Source: Symbiodinium kawagutii (Eukaryota; Sar; Dinophyceae; Suessiales; Symbiodiniaceae). From it: a stretch of DNA of 64,000 bases. Made by a program: the position numbers and the translations under genes. The stretch covers positions 65,111 through 129,110 of the forward strand of contig VSDK01000742.1 of the NCBI GenBank assembly GCA_009767595.1, given 5' to 3'. Position 1 is the stretch's first letter; every line of letters begins with the position of its first letter. Positions 1-12,355 of the stretch are shown here, one piece after another. Under the pieces are notes generated by a model, which was not told where the DNA came from, ran no database searches, and saw only the letters and a list, made by a program, of their open reading frames with translations.

Positions 1-610
1 GCCATGATACTGTCACATCGGTTGATTAATCTGATTGATCATGGTTGATACGGATTGCTTACTTTTACGGGGTACTTCTTCGGATTTCTGGCTGTTGTCA
101 TTGATCCAACGACATGTCCTAATCTTGCCTGCTGGATGATTCATCGATAATGATCAAACATGTTTTTGTCAGATGTTGTCAGCGGCTCAAACTTGGATGC
201 TCCCTCGGAACCGTTGACTACGACATTCTACAATTTCTACAACAGTTGATTGATGGATAAACTATCATGCATGTATACGGAAAGTTAATGATATCAAACA
301 TAGAAATCATATGAAATCACTAGAACATATAAGAACAAACAAATAATAATAGAACGTGGTCAACAATCACAAACACACGTGATGTCCGAACCTGTGACTG
401 CACGACCAAAGTTTTCATTTTGATCAAAAGGTACAGTATGCAGAGTCCAAATAAAATATTTGGATGAATCTGACTATGTGCAAACATACAGATTCAGATA
501 GACTTAGACACATACTGTAATACATGTATGGGCATATGTATACTTACGTACCCCTTGTGAAACAGGCACAAGTGATTTTTCATCCACTTTGTCTTCAAAT
601 TGATATTCTA

Positions 611-718
611 TATGGTGGTTTCTCAGAATAGGGGTACCCCAAATCAGCTTGTTTTTATGAGTTTTAAGCATTAAACCAACCATTTTGTGGGTCCTTCCAT
701 TTTAAGAAACCACTATAT
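611..718. repeat. Family A inverted-repeat element
   Basis: Left end ATATGGTGGTTTCTCAGAAT, right end TTTTAAGAAACCACTATAT. The core ATTAAACCAACCATTTTG is shared by all copies. About 105 bp with no coding capacity, as expected of a miniature inverted-repeat transposable element (MITE). Confidence 0.8.
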
Positions 719-763
719 ACATTGTGGTACAGTATTTGGTAACGACCCCACCTACATCTTCAC

Positions 764-3095
764 GGGGATCGCCAAGGACCCCAGGAAGTCTACCAGAACG
801 TCCGCTGAGCGAAACCATGTACCCACGCCAACCCTATGGCACAGCTCAGCATAGACTTCTGGGGCTGCAAGTTGTTGTCTTTCGTTTGGTGTAAAAGTTT
901 CACTGTATGTATGAAATTCATTTTGAGCAACATCGGCAATGCTTACTAATTTTCACACATTCTTTGCAGGTTGCTTTTGCTTCACATCCTCAGTGTCATC
1001 CACAAGCAGGAAACGTGGAAGGGCCATTCCGGTCCGTCCCAAACAAATAAGGGCCAAGCTGGGGATGCTTCAGAAGATTATTTTTCAGTCGAAACGTAAC
1101 GCCATGCGCGGTTCCGGTCGGTAACTCTAGTTACTCCTGCTTTCTCTGAACCCCTGAACACCAACATCTGTGTGCGAGGCCATTCTAAGGGAAGCGGCTT
1201 GACTTCCTAGGTGCCACGGCAGGTGATTCACCTCCCGATGGCTTTTGGATGGCTGGTTATCACATAGCTATATGGCTATGGGTCAATATTAACCAACCAA
1301 TAATGGGGATAATAACCCACAAAACTATAGGGAAAACAATGGTTAATGATGGGGGGAACCAGGGGTACAGGGTTTTGACCCACAGCCATATCATTCGTAT
1401 GTTTACCAATTCTTTGTAGAGTTATCATTCCCTCCTACCATCCAATACCAACCTTGAACCATTCTCATCCCCAAACCCCAATTTTTTTGGCTATGCTCCA
1501 TGCTTCCAGTTGCCGCTATAGTAGGTACCCCCAAAAAACGATAGTAGAAACCAGCTTGTTACCTACTACAATGGCAACCATAGGGATGGTTATGATTCCT
1601 TTGGAAAAATCTAAGTGACAATGACCCAGCTCGGACCTCGCCTTCTCTGGTGTCATGGTCTCGTAGCCTACTTCCATCAAGGTCTCCGCAGTGGTTCCCT
1701 GCTGCTGTCGATACGCCACGGTGGTCTGCTGCAGTTTGCTACGCGTTCCGCTGCGGAACGGACGCCGCGGTGCTGATGCGACGCTTGGGCGCGGAGCAGG
1801 TGTGCTGCGGCTGCGGACCATGGCAGAGTCATCCACCTGGGTGCGGTCAGGATTCGTACGGCTATGGGTCAAGCAGTTAACCAACCAACTAATGGAGGAT
1901 TTACCAACAATAATAAGGGAAAACAATGGTTCATGATGGGGAACCAGGGGGACTAAGGGTTTTGACCCACAGCCATATGGCTATGGGCCGAGCAGTTAAC
2001 CAACCAATTTCATGAAGGAGAATAACCAACAAACTATAGGGAAAACAATGGTTAAGGATAGGGGAACCAGGGGGACTAAGGGTTTTGACCCACAGCCATA
2101 TGATGACTACAGCATACTACAGCAGTGAACAATGGTTAGTTGAAGTCTCATTGTGGATACAGCTGCTTCACAAGTGCCCATATCAAGGCTACATTGGTTG
2201 TTTGATAAGGCCTTATGGATCATACTGATTGATCATGGCTAATTACTTATCACCTCTAATCAAATTAATGCTGGCAAATCCACATTGATTACCCCCTATA
2301 TCTGGGACGAATCACCAGCTGTTTATGGTAAACTCGTGATGAGTTTTGAATATGGATCACTAATTCAGCAGTTTTTGTCAACCATCAGAAACATTTAGTA
2401 ACCATTGCTGCAGCCACTAGTACCCACTAGTAAGCATTATATAGTTACCATTAGTCTCTACCATTGTTAGCTATTCTCCCTAATATTCACATTCCTGGGG
2501 TTGATCTGGATTCCTTGCCTCCAACAAGCTGCAATCGGATCCAACGTTCGAACTTCACCCCGGGTTCAAACAGATTGATTGTCCAAGGGAGTGCACCTGG
2601 TGTTGACTCATAACTCACAAGTTGATCATTCACAACTGATGAATCAAGGGTCCCAACTAATCATGCTACCTCATAAAAAACAAACTGCTTGATGAAGTCA
2701 ATCATTGCTTACAACTACAGAAACTACCAGTTACTAGTTACTAGTTACTAGTTGCTACTAGTTACTAGTACTTTGTCATAGGGCTGTGGGTCAAAACCCC
2801 GTACCCCTGGTTCCCCATCATTAACCATTGTTTTTCCTATGATTTGGTTGGTCATTATAAGCCATTATTGATGGTTAATATTGACCCATAGCCATAGTTT
2901 CTCCATGGGTTTCTCCTACCCCACAACTCATGGCACCCCATGGCACCCTGGTGCATCACCGAGGCACAGCAGCCCCGCCGTAGGTGGCCGATGTCATGAG
3001 TTTCTCCAGGCGTTCTTCGGCATCCAAGCGGCGCCCACCCAGGGGCACGCAGGGCGGACGGCTGGGTGCCATGGTGGGAGCGGAGATGGCGCTCA
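764..3095 (-). CDS. Unrecognised multi-exon gene (three exons seen)
   Basis: Three GC-rich open stretches read well on the minus strand, each bounded by plausible splice sites. Exon 2960-3095 reads ...APTMAPSRPPCVPLGG then RRLDAEERLEKLMTSATYGG and ends at a GT donor. Exon 1637-1836 starts after CCCAG with VDDSAMVRSRSTPAPRPS, has a Ser/Pro/Arg-rich stretch, then AYRQQQGTTAETLMEVGYET, and ends GCGAG|GT. Exon 764-864 reads PEVYAELCHRVGVGTWFRSA then DVLVDFLGSLAIP and ends at a GT donor. The first two look disordered and basic, the third folded. I do not recognise a family. Family B elements fill the introns. The phase between the second and third exon does not match in my reading, so an exon may be missing or the third may belong elsewhere. 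The start codon and both ends are unknown. Confidence 0.45.
1272..1391. repeat. Family B inverted-repeat element
   Basis: Ends TATGGCTATGGGTCAA and TTGACCCACAGCCATA are inverted copies. The core holds AAAACAATGGTTAATGAT and GGGGAACCAGGGG... with TACAGGGTTTTGACCC. Confidence 0.85.
1858..2103. repeat. Two family B elements head to tail
   Basis: Copies at 1858-1978 and 1979-2103 abut with no spacer. Both have the GGGGGACTAAGGG variant core and the TTTTGACCCACAGCCATATG end. They lie 22 bp from the exon at 1637-1836. Confidence 0.85.
2779..2896. repeat. Family B element, opposite orientation
   Basis: Starts AGGGCTGTGGGTCAAAACCC and ends TATTGACCCATAGCCATA; it is the reverse complement of the copy at 1272. 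It lies 64 bp from the exon at 2960. Confidence 0.85.
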
Positions 3096-3449
3096 GCTAC
3101 TTGGCTGGTGTAGTTTCTATCGTGGTAAATGTCATGCAGTTCTATCATCCACATGGTACATGTCATGATGCTGCTCAGCATTTGTAGATCTTTGTCTCGA
3201 TGTTACTTCTTTTTTTCGTCGAAAGGTGTCAAGGTCGCTGTTGATTGACTATCCGTGTGATTCCTACACTCTTGGCCTGTGAGCTGTTGCGGCTAGAATA
3301 TGATGGTGGCAAATCTATGTCAGCAAAACCTGGTAAAATCAAAGCTACTTGTGGTAAAACTAGTTGTGGTTTATATGGCCAAAGCAACGACCATGTTCTT
3401 GTTGGCGAAAAATCACCTCCGGAGTATCCCTCATCAAGAAACTTGTGAG

Positions 3450-4278
3450 TTCCAGTGATTCATCACTTGCCAGAATCAATAACCACAACTGTACCTTGAC
3501 CGCCTAGGTTTTGGTATAAGAACCTCCGCAGCAAGCAGCAAGCAGTAATTAGAGAATCATAATAATCATACTGCTAAATTGTGTGCACCCAGAATGGGCA
3601 TGATCCTTGACAACACATGGCAGAAACCGCTTCGAACTGGTGCAGGACAATTGCCAATTTGCCCATCGAGGGCATGGTTTTACAAGTGCAACTTGGAACA
3701 ATGTGCTTCTGACCATCTCTAACCATAATTAGCAGTTTTAAGTCAAAAGTTTTCCTTTTTCAAATACCTATTCATACGTTTACCTAAATCAATTGACTGT
3801 GATCCTTCCTGTATAGCCAGCTTTGTTGTCCAAATAATTCATTCCATACGATTTCCCAAAACAATGTCTCAACGTTTCCTTTTGAACCTCATGAAAGCTT
3901 CATAGTCAAACCTTCAAACAATCTCTCAAGGGTACCTCCACGAACTTGAACCCCAGTGGCTCACCCTAATACGAAGCACTGTTGTTCGGAAATCCTCAAT
4001 TTGGCGAATCTCTTCAAACTCAAGTGCTTGACCCTCCTGATTTTGAGGTCCCTTAAACAATATCTAAGAATCTATTCAATTTCTATCAAACATATTTAAT
4101 GTTAACAATATATTCAATATCAAGTACGATTCCATATCAACTTTTGGATACTTCATTTCTCTCTAGAATCGATTGCACCATCCAGCATCTCCCCGCGACC
4201 CCACCATGGGCTGCGTAGCACTTTGCAATCACCGCCGAACCGGGAAGCACTCCTCTGATCCCTTGGTGCATCGATTCA
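3450..4278. other. No gene seen
   Basis: AT-rich spacer between the FNIP gene and the next exon cluster. No coding, repeat-family or RNA signal was recognised. Confidence 0.5.
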
Positions 4279-6435
4279 TCACAAGGTACTGATCATCATG
4301 GGTTGAATCGTGACATCATTCCAATACTTGTCACGGTACGAACGTGCCCAACGGAACTTGCGAAGACTGGTCCCAATGGCGACGCGGTCCAGTCTCTGAT
4401 AGAAATCCTTGCCGAAGGTCAAAGTTTGCAGGGTACTCGGCAAGATGACCCGATCCAAGCTCTGATTGAAACTGTTTCCAAAAGTCAAAGTTTGCAGGTT
4501 GATCGGCAAGGTGACCCCATCCAAGCTCTGGTCGAAATGTTGTCCAAAAGTCAAAGTTTGCAGGTTGCCCGGCAAAGTGACCCCATCCAGGCTATGGTTG
4601 AACTCGCCACCAAAAGTCAAAGTTCGCAGGGTATTCGGCAGGATGACCGCATACAGGCTCTGGTTGAACTCGCCACCAAAAGTCAAAGTTCGCAGGCTAC
4701 TCGGCAAGATGACCCGATCCAAGCTCTGATTGAAACGTTGTCCAAAAGTCAAGGTTTGCAGGTTGCTTGGCAAGGTGACCCCATCCAAGCTCTGATTGAA
4801 GCAGTGTCCAAAAGTCAAAACTTGCAGGTTGCTTGGCAAGGCAACCCGATCCAAGTTCTGATTGAACTTGACACCAAAAGTCAAAGTTTGCAGGTTGCCC
4901 GGCAAAGTGACCCCATCCAGGCTCTGGTTGAACTCGCCACCAAAAGTCAAAGTTTGCAGGTTGCTGGGCAAGGTGACTCCATCTAGGCTCTGATTAAACT
5001 TGACACCAAAAGTCAAAGTGTGCAAGTTGCCCGGCAAAGTGACCCCATCCAGGCTCTGGTTGAACTTGACAAGAATCAAGGTTTGCAGGTTGATTGGCAA
5101 GGCGACTCGATCCAGGCTCTGATTGAAGCTGCCACCAGAAAGTTGCGGCAGTTCACTAGCAAGAGTCAAAGCTTGCAGGTTGCTCGGCCAGTTGACCCGA
5201 TTCAGGCTCTGGTTGAACTTCCCCCCCAAAGTCAAAGTTTGAAGGTTGCTCGGCAAGGTGACTCCATCCAAGCTCTGGTTGAACTCTGCACCAAAAATCA
5301 AAGTTTGAAGGTTGCTCGGCAAGGTGACTCCATCCAAGCTCTGGTTGAACTCTGCACCAAAAATCAAAGTTTGAAGGTTGCTCGGCAAGGTGACGCCATC
5401 CAAGCTCTGGTTGAACTCTGCACCAAAAATCAAAGTTTGCAGGTTGCTTGGCAATGTGACCCGATCCAGGCTCTTGTTAAAATGATAATCAAAAGTCAGA
5501 GTTTGCAAGTTGCTCGGCAAAGTGACTTTGTCCAAGCTCTGATTGAAACGGTTTCCAAAAGCCAAAATCCGAAGGTTACTCGGAAAAATTACCTCATTCA
5601 AGCTCTGATTGAAACTGTTTCCAAAAGTCAAAGTATGCAGGTTGATCGGCAAGGTGACCACATCCAAGCTCTGGTTGAAACATTGTCCAAAGCTCAAAGT
5701 GTGCAGGTTGCTCGGCAAGGCAACCCGATCCAAGCTCTGGTTGAACTCATCACCAAAAGTCAAAGTTTGCAGGTTGCCCGGCAAAGTGACCCTATCCAGG
5801 CTTTGGTTGAACTCGCCACCAAAAGTCAAAGTTTGCAGGTTGCTGGGCAAGGTGACTCCATCTAGGCTCTGATTGAACTTGACACCAAAAGTCAAAGTTT
5901 GCAGGTTGCTTGGCAACGTGATCCCATCCAAGCTCTGATTGAAACGTTGTCCAAATGTCAAAGCTTGCAAGTTGCTCGGCAAGGTGACCCCATACACACT
6001 GCGGTCGAAGTCATCGCCAAGCTTCAGGGTATTGAGTGTTGCAGGAAGATTGCGTAGGCAATTTGTTGATGACATTCCTGCTATCTGCGTCACCCCCTCC
6101 AACGCTGTCTCTTCCTTCTGTTCTCCCATGACAAATCTGGATGCATCAAAAAGATCTGTGGGAACATAGGTGCAGGAGAATGTTGCAGTTCCATCCGTGA
6201 TGCCTTGCTCTTGCAATGTTTGGCGCAACATCAGGGGTGAAGCAAGGTGGTGTAGAGTTGGCTTTGCACCTCTCCTCGGCAGTTGCCTGGAAGCCATCTG
6301 GACCACTTGCCTTCCCAGTGTGGAAGGGCAAAGGCTCAAAATACATCCTTCACCATTCAAACAGAACACATGAAGTTCGATTTGCCGGTTGCTGTCACCA
6401 CATGGAGGCTGGCCATATTGCCTGCCGGAGGCCAT
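4279..6435 (-). CDS. FNIP/leucine-rich-repeat protein with ubiquitin-like N-terminus, 718 aa, single exon
   Basis: One unbroken reading frame starts at ATG 6435 and stops at 4279. Residues about 1-95 resemble the divergent ubiquitin-like fold often seen at the front of dinoflagellate repeat proteins: a beta-rich opening, TLGRQVVQMASRQLPRRGAK, then TLQEQGITDGTATFSCTYVP. From about residue 130 to 690 there are roughly 25 copies of a 22-residue unit close to FNQSLDGVTLPSNLQTLTFG plus two variable residues. This matches the FNIP repeat, a leucine-rich-repeat relative first described in Dictyostelium. Such solenoids usually bind proteins; no enzyme motif is visible. The last 28 residues (from LRKFRWARSYRDKYWNDV) are basic and not repeated. 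Three adjacent units near 5240-5430 are almost identical, pointing to recent unit duplication. The lack of introns contrasts with the other genes here and fits retroposition of an mRNA. Long plus-strand frames over it are antisense shadows. Confidence 0.85.
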   Translation of the reverse strand: MASGRQYGQPPCGDSNRQIELHVFCLNGEGCILSLCPSTLGRQVVQMASRQLPRRGAKPTLHHLASPLMLRQTLQEQGITDGTATFSCTYVPTDLFDASRFVMGEQKEETALEGVTQIAGMSSTNCLRNLPATLNTLKLGDDFDRSVYGVTLPSNLQALTFGQRFNQSLDGITLPSNLQTLTFGVKFNQSLDGVTLPSNLQTLTFGGEFNQSLDRVTLPGNLQTLTFGDEFNQSLDRVALPSNLHTLSFGQCFNQSLDVVTLPINLHTLTFGNSFNQSLNEVIFPSNLRILAFGNRFNQSLDKVTLPSNLQTLTFDYHFNKSLDRVTLPSNLQTLIFGAEFNQSLDGVTLPSNLQTLIFGAEFNQSLDGVTLPSNLQTLIFGAEFNQSLDGVTLPSNLQTLTLGGKFNQSLNRVNWPSNLQALTLASELPQLSGGSFNQSLDRVALPINLQTLILVKFNQSLDGVTLPGNLHTLTFGVKFNQSLDGVTLPSNLQTLTFGGEFNQSLDGVTLPGNLQTLTFGVKFNQNLDRVALPSNLQVLTFGHCFNQSLDGVTLPSNLQTLTFGQRFNQSLDRVILPSSLRTLTFGGEFNQSLYAVILPNTLRTLTFGGEFNHSLDGVTLPGNLQTLTFGQHFDQSLDGVTLPINLQTLTFGNSFNQSLDRVILPSTLQTLTFGKDFYQRLDRVAIGTSLRKFRWARSYRDKYWNDVTIQPMMISTL

Positions 6436-6988
6436 GAAGAAACCAACGTGACCGAAGCCCGCCTATAGTCACATTTTTGAGCATTCCTGGAACTACATGA
6501 AAGCAAACAGTCACCAGCTGAGAGTATCATAAAACTGCACTTTTCCCTCAGGTTAGGTTGCAAAACGATGGCAAACACCAATACTTGATGGTGATTTCTG
6601 CCACCAAAGAAATGAGACAAGGCCAGATCATGCTGTTGAAAATGACTGCAATGAAACAGGGAAATGACAAAACGATGATCTGGATTCAACACCATCGGTA
6701 AAAAGAACACAGCAAATAGAACAACAATGCGAACGCCAAACACCAAACTCCAGCAAACACCAACTCTTCGTGTTGATAGGCAGCGCTATCATGGAATCAA
6801 CGCCTTGGTACTGCCGAAAATGTGGCCTTCCACCCAATTTGTTTATCGGTTTCATCCCTGAATGCATTCAGTGACGTTGGTATCGCTCCAGGGTGCTGAG
6901 ATGCTACTTCTTCGCTTGGAGCCAGCACCTGAAGCGACTTGACTACCACCACTTGAAAGAACGTCCGGGCTACCGCTATAGGCTGTAG

Positions 6989-7186
6989 CTAACTTGGGCA
7001 GCCTTTGTCCGTAACTTGTAGCGAACTTCTAGTGCATATTTTCGCTTTCCTATGCTGATTCCTGCATTGCTGCCCTGTAGCATTTGCCAAAGCCCCGCCC
7101 CAGTCGATGGTCACTTTTGTTGCCGGCGGCAGTTCTGTCACGAGGGAGTACCCGGGGCACCAAGGGTTTTCGCAGTGTAAATCCAA
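6989..7186 (-). CDS. Candidate exon, cysteine-containing, unknown
   Basis: A minus-strand frame reads DLHCENPWCPGYSLVTELPP then ATKVTIDWGGALANATGQQ, in a GC-rich island. It has protein-like composition and sits on the same strand as every other gene in the window. It could be part of a gene upstream of the FNIP protein. No family is recognised, and splice ends were not fixed. The rest of 6440-8100 holds no other coding signal that I can support. Confidence 0.35.
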   Translation of the reverse strand: MDLHCENPWCPGYSLVTELPPATKVTIDWGGALANATGQQCRNQHRKAKICTRSSLQVTDKGCPS

Positions 7187-8282
7187 CAGATGGACGGCTG
7201 TTGAAAGCTCTAATTTCCAATCCCAGCAACCTCTGGTAAGCCCTGGTTATAACGACTCATACACGACATATGACATATCCCCCAAAAAGACGTGGTCAAG
7301 CTTCCCGGAAAGTGGTGGTTTCCGACTCTGAAATGCTCCAACTTTCCAGTGACCAAAGACAAAACTTTGATGGACATTGCTTGGTGAGTTGATACAAGAC
7401 TTTGCTCATTAGCAATAGTGTATTGTCTGCTTTGGAGGCTTGAAACTGTCCGGTAGTTGAAATTGTTTGAGCTATTCTTTTAAGTCTACCATTGAGCAGT
7501 GAATTTTGGGGATGTTGATAATCACACCTATTGCAACGGCGGTTGATACGGGACAAGAACAGGGCATCATGGTTCCGGTGATAAATGCAATGAGAAGCTC
7601 CAATGGGTTACCTTTACAACCACAATTGACCACAGTGTTTATGATGGACCATTTTGGAGGTAGATTCTGATGCACCTGAAGCTTGTCAATCATAGTAAGC
7701 CAGAAACAGCTAGTGATTTCCCTTCAGATAGCCCCCTTCGCCTTGATAAGCATCATTGTTGGTGCTTGTTGTCCCTTTTAGCCCTCGCCAACCATCCTCT
7801 TGTTGCTTATCATTCCCTATTATCAACCATCATTCACGTCTAGCAGTTCAGCATCATTGAGAGACTAGAAGTACAACAATCTTTTACTGACCTACATGAA
7901 TGCACACAAAAATGATGTGCTCAAAAACCTGTAAAATACCATGGGCACATGATTCGCAACGACTTTCCCAAAATGTATTTCCCAATGTAACTAAGACAAA
8001 TCATTGAAATCGCAACGACTTTCCAAGTTGGGAGTACATCCAATCAGTAGCAACCATTAGCCATCTCAGTGAAGATTCTTATCCCCTGCTATTAGCAATC
8101 AGGCTGACAACGATCACTGCACTCCCCGAAGTGCCCTACGGGTCCACGGGACACACCCGTGGTTGCCGGTTGCTATGGTACATGGCACCCTCCATGGTTC
8201 GGGGTGTCACTGTTGGGTTGGCATTATTGTAGTTAGTTGGGTTTTCATGTATCATAAGACTTTGGATCTTGTCAAAGGAGCA

Positions 8283-8393
8283 TATGGGTGTTTCTCAAAA
8301 TAGGGGGTCCCCCAGTTATCATCTGTTTATCAACCATATATTTTAGTAAACCAACCATTTTTTGGGATCTCCTATATTGAAAAACCACCATAT
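8283..8393. repeat. Family A inverted-repeat element
   Basis: Ends ATATGGGTGTTTCTCAAAAT and ATTGAAAAACCACCATAT with core AGTAAACCAACCATTTTTTG. Confidence 0.8.
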
Positions 8394-10018
8394 CCCGGTA
8401 TCTCTCCTGTAAACCAACTGGTTCAATATATTGTTATAGATCCCAACCATCGGGGTTATACACCGTGATGTTTTATCCCAACTAGTTCATGTTAGTCAGC
8501 TCACAGGATGCACCAGGATGTACTAGTTTATGTTGTCATGAAATGAATATGTGTTGTTTTGGATTTGTGTATAATTCAGGCATTCCCGTTAAACATGGTG
8601 GAATACCTCCCCAACGAGGCGTCCTTGTTTTGGATCGGTGTTGGAGGAACTTCCAGTTGTGGACAATTCCACGACTTTAGCTGGCCAGTGTCCCCAATGA
8701 TTGATCTCCCATGAGCTATGAGCTAAACGATGATGACGAATGCGTATGGTCCCAATTGCTGATTCTTCTTGGTGGATGTCCGAAATGTTGCTGATTCTTG
8801 TTGGTCCTCATTCTCTGTTCTGAGTTGGTGTTGGTTGTTGAGTCCTTTCCAACTATTTCAGAATTCTTAGCTGTTCCCGTAGTTGACTATGTTTGGCTGT
8901 TGTTCTCCAGTGTTGTTGGCTATCATTTCCTTTGGGTTATTATTGCCACGATATCCCCATATCCCCTTTGGTATCCTAGGTTTTTTGTTCCATCTGGTTC
9001 CTTAATAGCCGATGAAATAGAGTGATGGGTGATTTTTCTATTTCCCAATGATGTTGCTTATTGCGTTGTTTATTGACTCAGACTCTTTCAGTTGCTATTT
9101 CGCCCATTGACGAGGAACTATGATCCCACTAATGATCTTAGTCATTCTCAACCACGGTGCATAGCCAACAAATTCTGAATCATGACTGACCATTAATAAC
9201 CATTATCAATAGTAAGCATTGTCAATAACCATTTTGATTCAACCATGTTTTATAACCGACCAAACCTGTTCAAACAGTATCACTAACCATTAATAACCTG
9301 ATGACCATTCATAACCGACAATAACAAACAACCATCATCCATCATCATCCATCATGTACTCATGTCCATTGTCAATCACCAACATTGGATCGCCGTTTCA
9401 ACCAGCTGAGTTTCGTCAGGTGAGGGTCCCAGGCTGCGGCGCTACGGCACTCAGAATTCTGCGGCCCAGTCGTGTTCCGAAGCGGCGGTGGAGATCTCGC
9501 GGTCGAAGGGAAACCTGAGGGCGGCAAACACAAGGAGAAGGATGACATGTGCCACTAGTAGTCACCTATAGTTTCTGGTTAGTAGTCATAGTTCGATGAT
9601 GAGCTACCAGGCTAACCAATGCTTGTTAATTAATGGAGTTTAATTTCAAACCATTTGCCAATCACTATATACTAGCGAAAAGTAACAAACCACCAACTAG
9701 TATAGTTTGCATGTATGGTCTACATGTTTGGTTTAACAACTATTTTTGGTCAGACTCATAGCCTGGCTCAACTATGGTTAATTCAGTTGTAAACCTAATT
9801 GTAACCTGTTGGAAATGGTTTCACAACTATAGGTCAGTACGAATAAGTGTTGGTTTTCAATCTATCAGAGTTGTTAATCATGGTTTTCGTTCAAGCCTAT
9901 GATAGGTTTGAGCACTAGCTGTTAAGGATATGATTCACTAAGTTCTGGTTGGTTGCAAATAGTTGTGACGAATTGTTAATGTTTTAAACTAGTCGACAAT
10001 AGGTTTAGCTACTACTAG

Positions 10019-10197
10019 CAGTATCCCTCCTAGTTCTACCACGACTCTCACTACTACTACTCTTACTGCTGCTGCTGCTACTACTGCTACTACTGCTACT
10101 ACTGCTGCTACAACTACAACTACAACTACAACTACTACTAGTACTACTACAACAACAACAACTACTACTACTACTACTGCTACTACTACTACTACTG

Positions 10198-10270
<73 letters not shown>

Positions 10271-10300
10271 CAACCCTGCTGCTGCTGCTGCTGCTTCTTC
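10019..10300. repeat. CTA/CTG trinucleotide microsatellite
   Basis: About 280 bp of mostly (CTA)n with CTG and CAA interruptions. It creates a long artificial frame of valines and alanines on the minus strand that should not be called a gene. Confidence 0.95.
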
Positions 10301-10600
10301 CTTATATAGTCTCGTTACTGCATAGTGTCTAAGGACGCCATTATTTTCATTTGGTTGAACATGGTTAAAATATAAACTAAAACAGCTTAACTCATCATGG
10401 TTGATAATTTCGGCTACCACATGTAACCAAGGAATGGATCCGAATGGTTGATCACTTCCATCTTAGGATGGTAGCATTGTGTCGTAACATGGCTATACAT
10501 GTCATTGATTATCATTGACCATATTCATCAACATGATCATCGTGATGACTGTTAACACTCTGGAAGCATGATTAAGACGGCTGGAACCCCACATGATCAT

Positions 10601-10712
10601 ATGGGTGTTTCTGAAGTCATAGGTACCTCTAGTTATTATCCAGTTTATTAAACATCAACTAGTAATCAACCCACCACTTTTGGGGTTCCCAATTTAAAGA
10701 AACCACCATACC
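10601..10712. repeat. Family A element, diverged
   Basis: ATATGGGTGTTTCTGAAG at the left end and AAAGAAACCACCATAC at the right end. Confidence 0.6.
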
Positions 10713-10854
10713 TTCATGGATTATAAGTCATTTATAGTAATAACATGTCATAAACCAACCATAATTTTGGGGTCCCCAAACTGGCTGGGTCAAACCCACC
10801 AGTTGGTGAACCATTAAGCAGCCATTGATTCACCATCGCACCCCCCCGCCAACC

Positions 10855-10902
10855 ACAACGGGACGCCCGACAGCTCCAGGTCGCTGGCACCGCTCACCTC
10901 GA
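10855..10902 (-). CDS. Candidate micro-exon, unknown gene
   Basis: On the minus strand, after CCCTCGAG, the frame reads VSGASDLELSGVPLWLAG in a GC-rich island surrounded by AT-rich DNA. Alternatively CTCGAG|GTGAGC is a textbook donor, and the coding part is just before it (PVMKSLE). Neighbouring islands near 12.75, 9.47 and 8.15 kb are also open in several frames but could not be assigned a strand. Confidence 0.3.
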
Positions 10903-11532
10903 GGGATTTCATGACGGGTTGGAGATGGGAAGTCGTTGATTACTTGGCGAAATGATACGCTAAATGGTTACTATAGATGGTTATATATTGGGTTATAAAT
11001 GGTTATAAATGGTTATTACTTGGGAATCGTTTATTACTATAGATGGTTATGCATGGGTTATAGAGATTACTTGGCATTTTTAGGTTAAGCAAGTAGTTTA
11101 AACTTATTATTACAATAATTCAGCATGGATTTCATGCCTACAACGTCTTATGCTAGCCAAAGCCCTGAGATATATAGATTTAAACCAATGAGCAGGTTTT
11201 GATCTATATAGCAGGTTATTTATACATGTTTAAATCACCAATCATCACCATTATCACATTGATGGATCTGGGCAATTTTACGCGCAACCCGCCTGTTCGC
11301 CCACAGGGCAAGCAACCATTATTCAACCATCACATCCACAACAATGATTCAACCATTATTCAACCACCATTCAACCATTATTCAAGCACATCAACCAAGC
11401 AGCATCAATTATGAAAGCACCGTTTCTGGTTCAATCGAAGTACCAGTCACTTTCAACCATTCGGCTTGGTCCAAAGCAATGGTGCACCCGCAAGTCACAC
11501 CGGTGGTCTCCCGATAACGCTCCGGAACTTAC

Positions 11533-11650
11533 ATGGTAAGCACCAACATGGCGCCATGGACAAAGCCACGCCCTGTACGGCTTCAACCTCGCAATCACTG
11601 CGGGCCTGTGGAGCGAATCCTTCATCTGACGTGCCGGGGTTGGCCGAGAC
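11533..11650 (-). CDS. Candidate exon, unknown gene
   Basis: The frame VSANPGTSDEGFAPQARSDC then EVEAVQGVALSMAPCWCLP runs from an AG acceptor at 11651-11652 to a strong GTAAGT donor at 11532. It is acidic and Ser/Gly rich at first. No family is recognised. It may belong to the same transcript as the island at 10.9 kb. Confidence 0.4.
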
Positions 11651-12008
11651 CTCGCTCGAAAAACCCATGGCCGGCGGGCGTCAGGTGCTCTGCTGCCGCC
11701 GTACCAACCAACCATCCCAAAGACCAATTAACAAATATTTGGATGGTTGGTACCACCAATTTGGGTGGTAATAACAAATGTGTGATAACACATTTGTTTA
11801 GTAATCACAACCAACCATAACCATCCCACCAGTAATGAGTCATAACGCATTTGTTTGACAATTGATTATTAAGAATGGTTGAGAATCAAATATGAGGGTT
11901 CAGTGGCGGGTGAAAGTCATGGTGTTTTTTGGTATTAGATAATGCTTTACACACACACATTTGTTTACTCATTCATCAACGTTTTTTTCAAGCATTTGCT
12001 ACGGATTT

Positions 12009-12115
12009 GGTAGTTTCTCAAAACAGGGGTACCCCCCAACTTTTCCAACATCAATTATTACATATAGTAATCAAAAAACATGTTTTTTGAATCCCCTGTG
12101 GCTTGAGAAACCACC
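12009..12115. repeat. Family A inverted-repeat element
   Basis: TGGTAGTTTCTCAAAACAGG at the left, CTTGAGAAACCACC at the right, about 105 bp. Confidence 0.7.
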
Positions 12116-12355
12116 TCGACAAATAGCTTACTGTACCCCCAAGTCACTGTTGATGGCTATCAATGCTATCAGGTCGGATGGTTAGTAGGTACCATCATGG
12201 CTATAGATAAACCCATATGGACAAACCACCCAGCCACAAGTGTTGACTTTCTTCCCGCTAAAGCTGTTTACATCCCCAAAGCCAGGACCGGTTGCTAGTC
12301 TGAGTTTCTCTACAGTAGGTTGCTGTTATCCCTCATTTCAACCAATAACATACAT

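Noticed and set aside
4303-5865. Long plus-strand frames (227 and 281 codons) with repeating QVARQGDPIQALVEL-like units
   Set aside because: They are the antisense of the FNIP repeats; repetition in one strand forces repetition in the other. The minus frame has a start, a non-repeat N-terminus and a known repeat family.
9989-10420. 143-codon valine-rich frame
   Set aside because: Translation of a CTA/CTG microsatellite.
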